Below, piece after piece: positions 1 to 10,490 of a DNA stretch of 64,000 nucleotides. The stretch spans positions 73,501 through 137,500 of the forward strand of contig NW_024735424.1 in NCBI RefSeq assembly GCF_018991925.1. Reading direction: 5' to 3'. The notes beneath the pieces are model-generated. The model did not search any database and was not told the DNA's origin. It saw only the letters and a list, made by a program, of their open reading frames with translations. Position 1 is the stretch's first letter. Each line of letters starts with the position of its first letter. Both the position numbers and the translations under genes were made by a program. This DNA is from Homarus americanus (taxonomy: Eukaryota; Arthropoda; Malacostraca; Decapoda; Nephropidae).

Positions 1-330
1 TAACCTAATTTATTTTGGCATCTGGTACCAACAAATGAAAGCAACTTGTTGAAGTATCGTGGTGTATTTTTATTTATTTTTTTTTGTGGGTGACATGAGG
101 TGACTTTGCAGATTTTTCGGAAGAGTATTTACGGTAAATAATTTTATTTCTTCATGTACAAATCACGTAGAGACACCATTTTAGTGTTGTTATCTGCTCT
201 GTTTATTTATGCTTGGACCGAGTGGATCGTTTGGCCAGAATGAGTTTACTCTGATATCCCCCCCCCCTGAAAAAAATGGCGATAATTTGTGATCTTGGTT
301 AAGTGAAAATAAGTGGTGTTGATTAAGTGA

Positions 331-381
331 AAATCTGTGACAATTATTGACCTCGGGAAGACGCCATCAGCAAGACTACCA
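331..381 (+). CDS. Candidate coding exon with strong donor, 5' end undefined
   Basis: A strong splice donor (exon ACCA, then GTAAGTATTT) begins at 382. The frame that joins in phase to the downstream candidate exons is open from just after an in-frame TGA (328-330) to 381, 17 codons ending in GKTPSARLP. There is no in-frame ATG and no convincing acceptor upstream, so the exon start is unknown. It could equally be untranslated. It is listed because it is the first of a series of plus-strand splice signals reaching 5218. The product is not recognised. Confidence 0.18.
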
Positions 382-2349
382 GTAAGTATTTTTACTATAT
401 TTGGTAATATTCAAGATGTTGATCCAGCCTTAGCAGTTACCTGACGAATTTTCTCCATAAAAGATAAAAGCTTTCTTACCTTGAAAACTAGACATAAAAT
501 GCATCATGATATCAGTTTTGACATTTGAAATGGGTAGAGGTTTACACTGCAGGAATGGTTCTTTTCTCAGAAAGTAATTCTATTTTATTTTAGGAGAATA
601 CAATAGAAAATAAGTGTAGTATTTTAGGTGAGGTCTTGTAAGTAAGAAAGATTTCAGACTGTAAGAATATTTTGCCTCTTGATAACTAATTGTTCACCCA
701 TGATATTTTGGGTGCCAGTGATGTGTTATCTGAAATTACTTTATTTTTTATTTTTTTTTTGCCGCAGTTCTGGTTGTTCATTTAAACAGTTAATGCTGTT
801 TGAGAGATTGTGTAAGATGAAAAACAAAATAACGGGTTGATACTTGGGTCAAAAGTTGCTTCTCCATGTATGGAAAAATGTCAAATATTGTAAAAGTGAA
901 GTGACACAATATGCATTCCTTCCCTATTTTTTGTATATTTCTCAAAGTAAGAAAATTTTTATCTTCGATAAAGAAATTTGGGCAGTTAGCTCCTAAGGCC
1001 AGATCATTAATGTAAAGTATTACTCATCAAACATGTTATGATAAACTATTGTCATATTATTCAACTTTTTGATGACAAATATCTCTTCCAGAAAGCTAAA
1101 CATAAGAAGAGTGATGTGGTGTGATTATATGTAAATACCACAAGCGGGTAATATGTTTTTCTCTATAGACCTTTTGATATTATAATGTTATTACTGTGCT
1201 TCAACAGCTAAGGTATTTAAGCACTTACAAAGTTTACAATCATTCTACTCCATTAATAAAACAAAATTATGAGAGATGGAACTCAGAGATAGTCGGACCA
1301 AATGACTGCCCTAGATGTGTATTAAATATGATTATGTTTGAAAGAAAAATTAAGGAATTTTGAAGAATGTGTATTCTCAGGTAGCTAATATTTTGGAATT
1401 TATGTCTCTGCAAGATGTATAGATAACACATCAGGTGGTGTGTAGTATTAGCTCATGTACAACTACCCGTCTGGCTTCCTATATTAAAGTGTTGTAATAA
1501 TATAAGGATATGTTGGTCTATCTCTGCGTTCATCCATAGCTCCAAAACAGAAGCAATTAATGACTTTAAACTTGACACACATATTACATGGATCCCAAAG
1601 TTGTGAACCTTGGTATTAGTATAAATTATGTCTGTTTGAGAGTGTCTGTGTCCTTCTGTTCCAGCCACTACCTAAATTATTGTAGTTGAATTCTGAAACT
1701 CTTAATTGGTGGATTGTTGAGATGAACACTTCTTGTCCTGTACTGTAACTATTGTTTATATACACCAGGTGTGTATATACGGTAGGATACGTTATATTAG
1801 CCCGTAATTTGTGCACATGAATAAATCGATGCATTAGTACAACTACTTTGGTAAGTATTACTGTATAATCTTACTGTAAATTACAGGTTAGGTTAGATTA
1901 GGTTACGTCAGCACATTGCTACAAGTACATTGATACTGCATTAATTACTATAATATTTACTGTAAATTTTAGGTTATAGTAGGTTAGGTTAGGTTAGGTT
2001 AGACAGTTATCATGAATGACACATAAATTTACTGAAAATTATAGGTCGTTAGCCAGTTGTGAAATGTGTTCCTACACCTCCTGTAGTAATCAGTGTCTCC
2101 AAATGGCAACATCGTGCTAGTAGTATAATTATGTATGAATGAATGGGAATTGGTTTTTTATAAGTTATATAGGTTAAGTCAGGTGAGGTTAGACTAGTAC
2201 TGGAATGGTGCGAGTACCACGAATGTGGAGAAACGGTCAACACAGACATGTATGTAGCTAGTGCCTTGGTGGCATTGTGGTAGTTGAAATAAGCCGATAG
2301 CGACCATATCCCATGGACGTTCTGGTATTGTGCACCTTGGTGTTACTAG

Positions 2350-2365
2350 TTGACCACGTGGTCAA
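2350..2365. other. Perfect 16-bp palindrome containing CACGTG
   Basis: TTGACCACGTGGTCAA is a perfect inverted repeat centred on an E-box core (CACGTG). bHLH proteins bind such cores, but a single site proves nothing about regulation. No promoter elements were identified nearby. Confidence 0.5.
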
Positions 2366-2440
2366 GAACCAAAGATCTTCCCAATGTGAGATACTGCCAT
2401 AGCATATGGGGGGGGGGGGGCTGTGACAGTCAAGGTTATA

Positions 2441-2480
2441 CAGTATATATCTAACCCGGGCGGAGGCGGATATTTTTGTT
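2441..2480 (+). repeat. Diverged interspersed fragment, copy 1
   Basis: This stretch (core TAACCCGGGCG followed by a T-rich run) resembles 5045-5086 in the same orientation: both have a TATATA-rich lead, the TAACCCGGGCG core, then GG, a spacer and a T run ending TTTTTGTT. It is probably the conserved end of an old dispersed repeat. The family is not recognised. Confidence 0.4.
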
Positions 2481-2846
2481 TATCTTGTAAGTTTAGTGTT
2501 TGTATTATTAGTTACCTGTTAACTTCTGTAAATATATCCAATAACAACACAAAGCTATTATCACTGAACACTGTAGTGTTTAGTCAAAATAATAGTACTG
2601 AATAACATTGTCTGTTGAATAAAAACAAATTACCATCGATCCAAATTTCGGGAGTAATGAACGATAATTTCAGCTCTGATGACAATGGGCTTACTTTAAA
2701 ATTCTTAGCGAGTGTTTTTTTTATCATTGCAATAATGTCAAAGAATTATAACTACTGGATTGTGATGGGGTTTATTGCCTTACAAGATTTTTTTAAAATA
2801 GCTCACTGTATTCAAATTTGTTTCTAACTGGTTTTTGGTTTTACAG

Positions 2847-2870
2847 GCAAGAACTTCAGAAGCGTCTGTG
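2847..2870 (+). CDS. Candidate 24-nt microexon
   Basis: The interval is bounded by textbook splice signals. Upstream is a CTAAC branch-point-like motif about 22 nt before a T-rich tract ending TTTTACAG. Downstream is GTAAGTAC directly after TGTG. The 24 nt are a multiple of three and open in the phase that fits the neighbouring candidate exons (residues ARTSEASV), so inclusion or skipping would not shift the frame. The other two frames are also open, so coding status is not proven. Neighbours are the donor at 382 and the exon at 3991. Decisive evidence would be a spliced read crossing 2846/2847 or 2870/2871. Confidence 0.38.
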
Positions 2871-3990
2871 GTAAGTACAAAGTCCCGATTGTTTTAGACT
2901 TCATCATATTTTGTATCAGTTGTAATAGGTAAGGTTATATTGGGGTGCTGTTTTTAAAATGCACATCAAGATTTATGATTTGTGTTGGGTGAAAATATAC
3001 TAAAATCCACAAAGACAAAGTTTATAGTTACATTAAAATAAACAGAAGAATTAATGTGCTTTAAGATAACAGCTAAATTTATCCTTCATTATTTTAAAAA
3101 GTGGGGGTAAACTTTGAACCATGAGCCTTTATTTATCAGGGACTGAGATAAATAAACTCTTTTAACACTGTTAGTTTTAAGTTGAGGATAGGTTAGGTTA
3201 GGAACAATGTATAGGTTTATTTAAAAGTATAAGAAACACTTATTAAGAGGTTTATAGAGGTACTGTAGTGTTTGCTTTTGAGATGAAGGTAAGGTTCACG
3301 TATTTCACTACAATATAAAAGCAGTTTTTCAGGTGCAGATGACGTACATATGTCTTTCTTGGCACTGCATAATTATGAGGCGCTCCACATTACAAGGGGT
3401 TGAAGCGCAAAATTAAAAAAAATGTGGAGAAAAACGCGTTTGAAGTTTTTCGAAGTTCAAGCAACCATATTTTTGGTAGGACTTTCAACCATGTTTCTAG
3501 TCTACCTAGGGGGGTACATCCAATGCCAACATGTAGAGGAAGGGTGAATATAGTGATATCCATTAAAAAACGCATTTTGCCCGGGGTGTCGCTTTACCTC
3601 ATATACAGTAATTATGATATACTGCATATGTAACACCCTAGCTTCCATATTTATAACGCTCATTGATTCTTCCATGTGTACTTTTTAATACTTACAAACA
3701 TATTTTTCATTAGGAATAGATAAAATACATATGTATTTCATTGCAACGTATGTAAATTTTTTTTTCAGATGAAAGATAATGTACCTATGTATGTTTTTTT
3801 TTCTGTTTAAACTATATGCAAAGTTTATTTTGGATGGACGTAAGGTTGATGTATATATTTTTATGCAACAATTTTGTAAAGTTATTTTAATGATCGGCTA
3901 ACAAATATTTGCTTATGAATTTCGGTGCAACACTTATGCACACTTTTATTTAGCTGCAGAAAGAGAATTCTGTATATTTTTCTGTTTCAG
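2871..3990. other. Intron-like AT-rich sequence
   Basis: No recognisable gene. An imperfect direct repeat at 3632-3673 reappears at 4758-4800. The block at 3373-3600 (GC-richer, open on both strands for 60-77 codons) looks like unique or old repeat DNA; the open frames match no family I know. A short TTAGG run lies at 3190-3203. Confidence 0.35.
3632..3673 (+). repeat. Short interspersed repeat, copy 1
   Basis: About 42 bp with the core ATAACGCTC closely matching 4758-4800 in the same orientation (shared AACAC, TAGCT, CCATATT, ATAACGCTC, TTGA and TCTT blocks). It probably marks the end of a dispersed element of unknown family. The copies differ at several positions and lie about 1.1 kb apart. 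Confidence 0.5.
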
Positions 3991-4025
3991 TACAAATGGA
4001 AAGATTTCTTTTTGTCATGTGAAGA
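3991..4025 (+). CDS. Candidate 35-nt coding exon
   Basis: Preceded by a long pyrimidine tract ending TTTTTCTGTTTCAG and followed by GTGAGTAG, both good consensus matches. In phase 0 it reads YKWKDFFLSCE plus two bases (GA), which the first base of the terminal exon at 5146 would complete to Asp. The residue composition (aromatic, charged, Cys) looks more protein-like than the surrounding repeat translations, but the exon is too short to assign to a domain. One alternative frame is also open and one contains TGA. Confidence 0.35.
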
Positions 4026-4073
4026 GTGAGTAGATATGTAATTCCAAGAGATTTTTTTTACGGATGAAGTAAA

Positions 4074-4262
4074 GTACAATCGTGAACAGAAGTCCTGTCG
4101 CCCCTTGTGCGGTTCCGCGAACCAAGAGATTCAGACTCATGAACCCCAAGCAGTAGACACTGGTGCATTATTCTGCCCATAAATGCTTCGGATTCATGAG
4201 TCTGAATCTCAGGGTTCGTGGAGCAGCAGAAGGGGCGACAGGACTTCTGTTCACGACTGTAC
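4074..4262. mobile_element. Fold-back (hairpin) element, possible MITE
   Basis: Arms of about 78 bp (4074-4151 and 4185-4262) are near-perfect reverse complements, beginning GTACAATCGTGAACAG on the left and the complement of GTACAGTCGTGAACAG on the right, separated by a loop of about 33 nt. There are roughly ten mismatches per arm pair. Transcribed, it would fold into one long stem-loop. It contains no coding sequence beyond a chance 68-codon frame. It resembles a fold-back transposon or palindromic MITE; the flanks do not show a clear target duplication. It sits inside the intron between candidate exons 3991-4025 and 5146-5218. A small-RNA hairpin is an alternative reading. Confidence 0.75.
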
Positions 4263-4757
4263 ATAGGTATATCGTATTGCAGCAGTTATTTTATTTATTT
4301 TTTATCTTTTAATTTTAAATGTTTTTCAAGTCATGATAAAGTTCATGCAATTCCTTTATTGTAGCAGAAAGCAAAATACTAATACTTTTATTTCTTTAGT
4401 TCCTTTGGAAAAGAACCCCCAAAGCATTGCTTTCGTCACATTCCATTTTTTCTATCATCAGTTCCAATACCTTTTTTTTTCGTACACGCAAATGTGAAGT
4501 TATCTCAGTTTAGCACAAAGGCAAATACAGTGTTCTTTATGTAAGGTCAACACAGATGTAAATAATCTTGAGGTAGTTCCACATGCTAGTTAGGCGTATA
4601 ATGGGAGTTTTCCCTATACTACATCAATCAGTCTATGATAGTATATGTAAACAAAGAAGTATATACAAAGAAACATGTAGTGAGTAAAATTATACCAAGG
4701 TTCTTTGAGCTGGCGGCCAAGAAGTTACAAGATCGACTAAACATTGTCACAACTTCG

Positions 4758-4800
4758 TAACACATTAGCTGCCATATTCATAACGCTCGTTGAATCTTTT
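4758..4800 (+). repeat. Short interspersed repeat, copy 2
   Basis: Direct-orientation partner of 3632-3673, with the same ordered blocks including CATATTCATAACGCTC. The family is unknown. Confidence 0.5.
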
Positions 4801-5044
4801 ATCTGAGACATTTTAAGGCATTCATAAATTTCGTAATTACGGAATATTATAGAATAAAAATTTTCCCACTGCCACTGCCCGAGGAGAGGGGAGGATGAGG
4901 TTCTAATAAGTTATTCACCTTTGCAGTCCTATTGACCACAACCGGGTGGTCCGGGGCTGAAATACTGTATCGCCACGGTGATTGAGGACAGGAGGTGGTT
5001 TACCCCCGTGTCAGCGAAGGCAAACTGTGTCAATCAAGGCTCTA

Positions 5045-5086
5045 GAATATATACCTAACCCGGGCGAAGCTTGGTAATTTTTTGTT
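5045..5086 (+). repeat. Diverged interspersed fragment, copy 2
   Basis: Partner of 2441-2480 (TATATACCTAACCCGGGCG core, then a T-rich run). Here it is preceded by about 150 bp of GC-richer sequence that may be the body of the same element. Confidence 0.4.
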
Positions 5087-5145
5087 AGTGCAGATCTAAT
5101 TAAATAATTTATTCTAATAATCTTGCACTCGTTGTTCACTTTCAG

Positions 5146-5218
5146 CAGGAGCTTCATCGATGATCTTGATTCTCAGTTGAGACTCCCTGCTGAACTAATT
5201 AGGCCAGATGTAAAATAA
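5146..5218 (+). CDS. Candidate terminal coding exon with stop
   Basis: The acceptor is GTTGTTCACTTTCAG. With the first base completing the GA left by 3991-4025, the exon reads RSFIDDLDSQLRLPAELIRP, then DVK, then TAA at 5216-5218. An AATAAA polyadenylation hexamer at 5217-5222 overlaps the stop codon. The acceptor is of the NAGNAG type (TTCAGCAG): using the second AG removes exactly three bases and keeps the frame (ED-R becomes EE-S at the junction). No protein family is recognised. Intronic chance resemblance remains possible. Confidence 0.38.
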
Positions 5219-5222
5219 TAAA
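5217..5222 (+). promoter_or_regulatory. Possible polyadenylation signal
   Basis: AATAAA lies immediately on the stop codon of the candidate terminal exon. The hexamer is common in AT-rich DNA, so it supports the exon only by position. Confidence 0.3.
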
Positions 5223-6229
5223 CTCATGGTTATTTCTCTACTAGTGAGGTAAATTTATCACTTTTCTGTCTCGATTTTTTTCCCTCCGTGTAATTCTTTC
5301 TTTCTCATCGCATCCTTCTCAGAGTCTTCGTAGATTTCTCTCTCAGTTTAATAACATGTCAGTAATCTCTCATCTCCTCTCTCATCCTATCTATAAGTCT
5401 CTCTGTCTCTCTGTCTCTCCAACATACAGGTAAACATAACTTTCATCCCACCCCCCCCCAAAAAAAAAAAAAGTTTCCCTCACTCTTAACTTTTACTATA
5501 ATATAAAAAAGAACACCTGTTGTCATCACTGGACGTCAAAATAGGCAAATAAAACACTACATTGACAAAAAAAAACTAAAAATACACACACATAAAAAAC
5601 ACACACAACTTTATCTCTCGTCCTGACAAACAGCAGATCACACAGTCCGTATTTATGTCTCTATTGCGAGCCTCGTGTCTGCGTCATCAGTATAAATGGA
5701 TGAATGTGTTTGATGTCTGCCATACACTATAACGCCACCTGACGCCTCTGTTTATGCTCTGTTATTAATTATTCATATCAGAGGTAAAGTGTGTATGTGT
5801 GTGTGTGTGTTTTGCTTTTACGCATTTAGCACCCGTAATGAAGAGCAGTAGTTATCAGGTGATCCTTAGGTTCAGTCATGTCAATATTATTGTTGTTCAT
5901 TTCGTGTCTTTATTTTCCTAACTAGATTAACTATTATCGACTACAATTTTAATTTCAATAACGTGTTTTAATTTGATAGGTAAAAAAAAATCTCAATCCT
6001 ATTCCTATCTGGATGAAAAAGCGAGATTTATATACTGCTTTTTAGGGATTCCATTACATATAGGGAATATCATTCTTTACGGGATAATATCTTAGTCTGC
6101 CAAGTGCTACTCTAGGATATATCATCAAGTACTACTCCAGGCTCACCTCACCCTTCTCAAACCGAGGAGGATATTGAGGTGTGTGTGGCAGCTGAGGTAC
6201 TGACGTTTTAAGATCAAGAACAATGTGTT
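5223..6229. other. Unique intergenic sequence with small simple repeats
   Basis: No gene seen. Contains pyrimidine-rich DNA at 5280-5425, a C/A run at 5450-5472, A-rich and CA-rich text at 5560-5610 and a short (GT)n at 5790-5811. Confidence 0.5.
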
Positions 6230-6239
6230 ATTAAAGTAA

Positions 6240-6698
6240 GTAGGAGGTCGAGGAGGAGGATAGGGATGGTGGTGAGGAGGAGGATAGGGATGGTGGTGAG
6301 GAGGAGGATAGGGATGGTGGTGAGGAGGAGGATAGGGATGGTGGTGAGGAGGATAGGGATGGTGAGGAGGGGGATGGTGGGAGGAGGATAGGGAGGAGGA
6401 GGATAGGGATGGTGGTGAGGAGGAGGATAGGGATGGTGGTGAGGAGGAGGATAGGGATGGTGGTGAGGAGGAGGATAGGGATGGTGGTGAGGAGGAGGAT
6501 AGGGATGGTGGTGAGGAGGAGGATAGGGATGGTGGTGAGGATGAGGATAGGGATGGTGGTGAGGAGGAGGATAGGTACGACGGTAGGGATGGTGAGTGGA
6601 ATGAGGGTAGGGATGGTGAGTGGTAAGGATGGTGGTAAGGGTAAGGATGGTGGTAAGGGTAAGGATAGGGATGGTGGTGAGGAGGAGGATAGGAGGTA
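6240..6698 (+). repeat. 24-bp purine-rich minisatellite
   Basis: About 15-18 tandem units of roughly 24 bp with the core GAGGATAGGGATGGTGGT, some units shortened (6347-6400), degrading to TAAGGATGGTGGTAAGGG at the 3' side. Because 24 is a multiple of three, both strands stay open (96 and 157 codons); these are repeat translations, not genes. G-rich on the plus strand throughout. Confidence 0.92.
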
Positions 6699-6839
6699 GG
6701 TCAAGTCACAACGCTAATCACATTTTCTCTAACCCTTCCTGATACTAATTATACCATCGTTAACTCCTCTTGACATTAAACCTTTACTTAACACCGTCGC
6801 TTCATTGATTAAGAGGAGCCTGAAACTTAAGCTAACTTC

Positions 6840-6898
6840 GCATAACCTAACCTAACTTAACCTAACCTAACCTAACCTAACTTAACCTAACCTAACCA
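6840..6898 (-). repeat. Interstitial telomere-type (TTAGG)n block
   Basis: Nearly pure CCTAA pentamers, with occasional CTTAA variants. TTAGG is the usual arthropod telomere unit; here it is internal and dispersed. Confidence 0.9.
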
Positions 6899-7008
6899 CA
6901 GGAGCCTTCATGCTTTCAGAGAGGTGCCGGGCGTGACCAAATATTTACAACAAAGGACCAAATTGTTGTTTGTAAAAGTTGGGTGATTATGAGGAAGAAA
7001 ACACCCTG

Positions 7009-7011
<3 letters not shown>

Positions 7012-7050
<39 letters not shown>

Positions 7051-7152
7051 ATTATAAATATCTATAACATACCCTCACACTTACACCCACACCTTCACAC
7101 TCACACCCACACCCTCACACCTACACACTCACACCTACACACACCTACACAC
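7012..7152. repeat. (GT)n followed by CACACY-rich degenerate repeat
   Basis: (GT)n at 7012-7048 is followed at 7070-7152 by imperfect 6-bp units of the type CACACC/CACACT. Confidence 0.92.
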
Positions 7153-7334
7153 ATCCTCTTTATATAAATTCAATAAAAAGCAAAAGATAACTAGAACAAA
7201 CTTCAAGTAAATAATCCACGCTACTTTTTCCTACCTGGATTTTATCTCATTCAGTAAGAGACGATAACTGTTCTCCCTTTACAACTGAACCAAGTTTGAA
7301 GTAATAAATATCATTCTACAACATTTCACACATA

Positions 7335-7535
7335 CTTAAGTTACATGATTTTAGCTTCACTTAAGTTACATACTCATGATTTTAGCTTCACTTAAGTTAC
7401 ATACTCATGATTTTAGCTTCACTTAAGTTACATACTCATGATTTTAGCTTCACTTAAGTTACATACTCATGGTTTTAGCTTCACTTAAGTTACATACTCA
7501 TGATTTTAGCTTCACTTAAATGACATACTTTCAGT
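7335..7535 (+). repeat. 31-bp minisatellite
   Basis: Unit starts CTTAAGTTACATACTCATGA and ends TTTTAGCTTCA; unit starts at 7335 (short), 7360, 7391, 7422, 7453, 7484 and a diverged last unit at 7515. Near-identical units imply recent amplification. Non-coding. Confidence 0.95.
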
Positions 7536-8740
7536 GTTCGTAAAGGAAAATACAGTATGTAATATTTGTCAACTAGTGTGGTACTGTATTGCCTAACTCT
7601 AACTATATTTTTTCAACACCGTGTCATCCCATCATCACACAGCGCTGAACTCGTTTATGCACCGGACCAGCAGTGTGTGTATGTGTGGGTGTAGGACTCT
7701 TTGCTACATTGTTTTTTCCTACGTCATGTAAATAAATATCCACGGTTCAAAACATTCTGCTTCATATATCATCCATTTGTGGTGAGGGAGACGCCTTAGT
7801 GAATAGATTTGATAAGGGACATGGTAGTATTTGTGTGATCTCTCCGCGTTTAAAAAAAAATTCAAGTAAAATCTGACACAGGGAATCCGATCAGACAGGA
7901 TTTGTTGGACGAATATTGTAAAAAAAAATAAGTGAATAAGGTCAACAACATCAGAATGATAAAAAAAAAACCCAAAAAACATCACAGTGTTTGTATATAG
8001 CCGTCAGAACACTGCATCTTGTCCCAGAGAGTGAAAATATACAACACAATATCTAGAATTTCCTATATGTGTTTCCCCTTAGTTGCTGTCAGATTAATGT
8101 GAAATAATATCTAACCAATGACGATCGTGGTTTAAATAAATACGACCGCATTAACACAGCTGTACGCGACCAACGTCAGTATATACAAAAGTAATATAAA
8201 ATTTCTCCTATTTCAATGCAGCATCAAGTTAACCATACACCTAAGCTCCTCAATCGTTGTGTTAATGACATTCACGGGTGGAGCTCAACATCACGTATAG
8301 ATAGATGACGAGAACGTTTTATTACAGAAATGAAAGATAACGCACGCGAGAGACGAGTAACATTATCTACCAGTGACAAAACATAGCGAGGAGTAAATTA
8401 ATTTCAGTTTAATATGGAACCAGATAAAGAATCCCTATATAATATTATTATTACTGTGCATTGATTTCGGTAGTTTTCCCATTATCTGTTCCTTGTGGCA
8501 ATATCTTTCCCGCTGTCCGTATCGTCGCAGGGATTAGAAGCAACAAAGTAGAATTTCAAAGACCGTATATATCGTGGGCAGGGACACAGTGAGGTCGTAC
8601 ATTTCAGAGCCAGGTTATTGGTTGATCTTTTACCAGTCTGTGCAATGAGATCAGGAACCGGGAAATACTGGTGAAATATTGGAGGATTCCGAATTGAGGT
8701 AGGGGTCGTATTGGTGCTTGGTGCTCAGTTGTGCTGACAC
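7536..8740. other. Unique sequence, no gene recognised
   Basis: AT-rich with homopolymer A runs (7850-7980). Short open frames on the minus strand (7719-7985) are T/F-rich translations of A-rich DNA. No RNA gene or transposon motif was identified. Confidence 0.4.
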
Positions 8741-8744
8741 ACTT

Positions 8745-8875
8745 AACAACAACAACACACTCACACCAACACACTCAAGCCGATACACTTACACTAACAT
8801 ACTCACAGTAACACCTATACTCGTATACTGTATATACCAATTCACAGTAACACTCGTATCTATACATGCAACAGC

Positions 8876-8928
<53 letters not shown>

Positions 8929-8965
8929 TACCAACACCCTCACACACCAACACACTCACTACTAC
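8745..8965. repeat. CACA-rich degenerate repeat with pure (CA)n core
   Basis: ACACTCACA-type imperfect units surround a pure (CA)n at 8880-8923. The short (ACT)n at 8957-8972 follows directly. Confidence 0.9.
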
Positions 8966-9019
8966 TACTACTTTGTTGTCACTCGGAATAGAGTTTGACG
9001 ACCATCTAGCTTTCATAAA

Positions 9020-10490
9020 ATGATATGAGTTATTAAGGATATCACCCTCGTTGGTGAGCTCTGAGGTGAATAACGAGGCCTATACGGACCGGCAGGGTCG
9101 TTCACAGGTTGTTGCACGTGTGGGGGGCTACATCTATTGCGGGAGGGGTGGCGGCTGCGTCTTTCCAGCGTTGGCGCTTGTCTGCCTCGGTTTGCAGTCG
9201 GGATAACTCGAAAGTATTGACACCTTCTCTTGTGGTGCTCCTCCAAGCATTACGGTGTGGAGTAATCGTCTCCCAGGTGAGGGGGTCGATTTGGCACTTT
9301 TTCAGGTTTGTCTTAAGACTAACCTCATACCTTTTCAGTTGCCCGCCGGCGTTACGTTTACTATTCGTTAGGTGACTGTAAAGTATCTGCTTTGGCAGTC
9401 TACTGTCGTCCATGCGGGTAACATGGCCAGTCCAGCGTAGTTGTTCATGGATAATGGTAGCCTCGATGCTCCTACAGTTGGTTTCAACAAGAATACTGGC
9501 ATTTGTTTTCTTGTCTTCCTAGCAAACTCGAAGGATGGAACGTAGACTACGTTGGTGAAAGTTTTCAAGTGCCATGAGGTGCCTCCTGCATGTGACCCAT
9601 GCCTTGCTGTCATAAAGCACGGTGGGGAGGACCACTGCTCGATATTCGTGCAACTTTGTAGATAATTTCAACTCCCTACAGCTGAAGACTACGGTGTCTG
9701 CCAAAGATTTGAGATGCACATCTGATCCCATTTTGAATCTCTTCATCGATGTCCGTGGTGGTGGACAGGTGGGAGCCGAAATACCGAAAGTGGGCAACAT
9801 TAGAGAGGGTAGTACCATTAAGCTGGATGGATGGTGGGGGTGTGGCTGAACCAGGGGCAGGCTGAAGCAAAATACGAGTCTTACGTACATTCACCTCAAG
9901 GCCGAAGTGTGGATACGCATCTGCGTTGGTGTTCAGGATCTCCTGTAGGTCTCGATCAGTGTGAGCGACAAGGGTGAGATCGTTTGTATACTGAAGTTCA
10001 GTAAAGAAAGCTGCTGACACATTTGTTCTTGCCTGGCATCGTTTGATGTTGAAAAGTCCCTTCATCCTGTATTGCATGTCCACCTCGCCGGCTAAATTGG
10101 CACTGGCATGAGTAAGGAAGGCAGCCAAGAAAATGAAAAAGAGAGTTGGTGCCAGTACACATCCTTGTTTTACCCCCGTTGGACGGGGAAGAACTCAAAC
10201 TGGGTGTCATTGTGCAGGATACTGTCGTTCATGACATGGTGGATGCCTGACAATGGCGATGAATTTTGGTGGGTCGGCCAGAGGGCTTCCCTGTTGACTG
10301 AGTCGCAGGCCTTGGTTAGGTCGATGAAGGCCATGTCCAGGTCAAGACGCTGTTCTCTGCACTTTTCCTGTATCTGGCGGGCAGCAAAGATCATGTCAGT
10401 GATACCACGTGATGGTCTAAAGCCACATTGAGATTCTGGGAGGAAGTTTTCCGCCTCATTAAGAAGTCTGTTTAAGAGGACTCGGGCGAT

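Larger units (their letters stand above)
394..2846. other. Intron-like, mostly unique AT-rich sequence
   Basis: No coding potential is apparent on either strand; open frames are short and unrelated to known families. Contents: small TTAGG-type runs at about 1885-2003 and 2170-2190, a G run at 2409-2420 and a perfect 16-bp palindrome at 2350-2365. A weaker exon-like interval (594-627: pyrimidine tract plus AG before it, GTGAGG after it) is also present, but its 34-nt length would shift the frame of the later candidate exons. Microsatellite density is much lower than in the rest of the window, which fits an intron or gene-proximal DNA. Confidence 0.4.
4263..5145. other. Intron-like sequence with old repeat pieces
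   Basis: AT-rich to about 4860. From 4870 to 5040 the sequence is more GC-rich (contains CCGGGTGGTCCGGGG-like text and a purine-rich GAGGAGAGGGGAGG) and looks like an old dispersed repeat ending in the fragment shared with 2441-2480. No coding region was recognised. Confidence 0.35.

Noticed and set aside
594..627. 34-nt exon-like interval between TTTTATTTTAG and GTGAGG
   Set aside because: Its length would put the later candidate exons out of frame, and the donor is weaker than the others.
6231..6704. 157-codon Leu/Ile/Pro-rich and 96-codon Arg-rich frames
   Set aside because: Both are translations of the 24-bp minisatellite; the period is a multiple of three so no stops arise.
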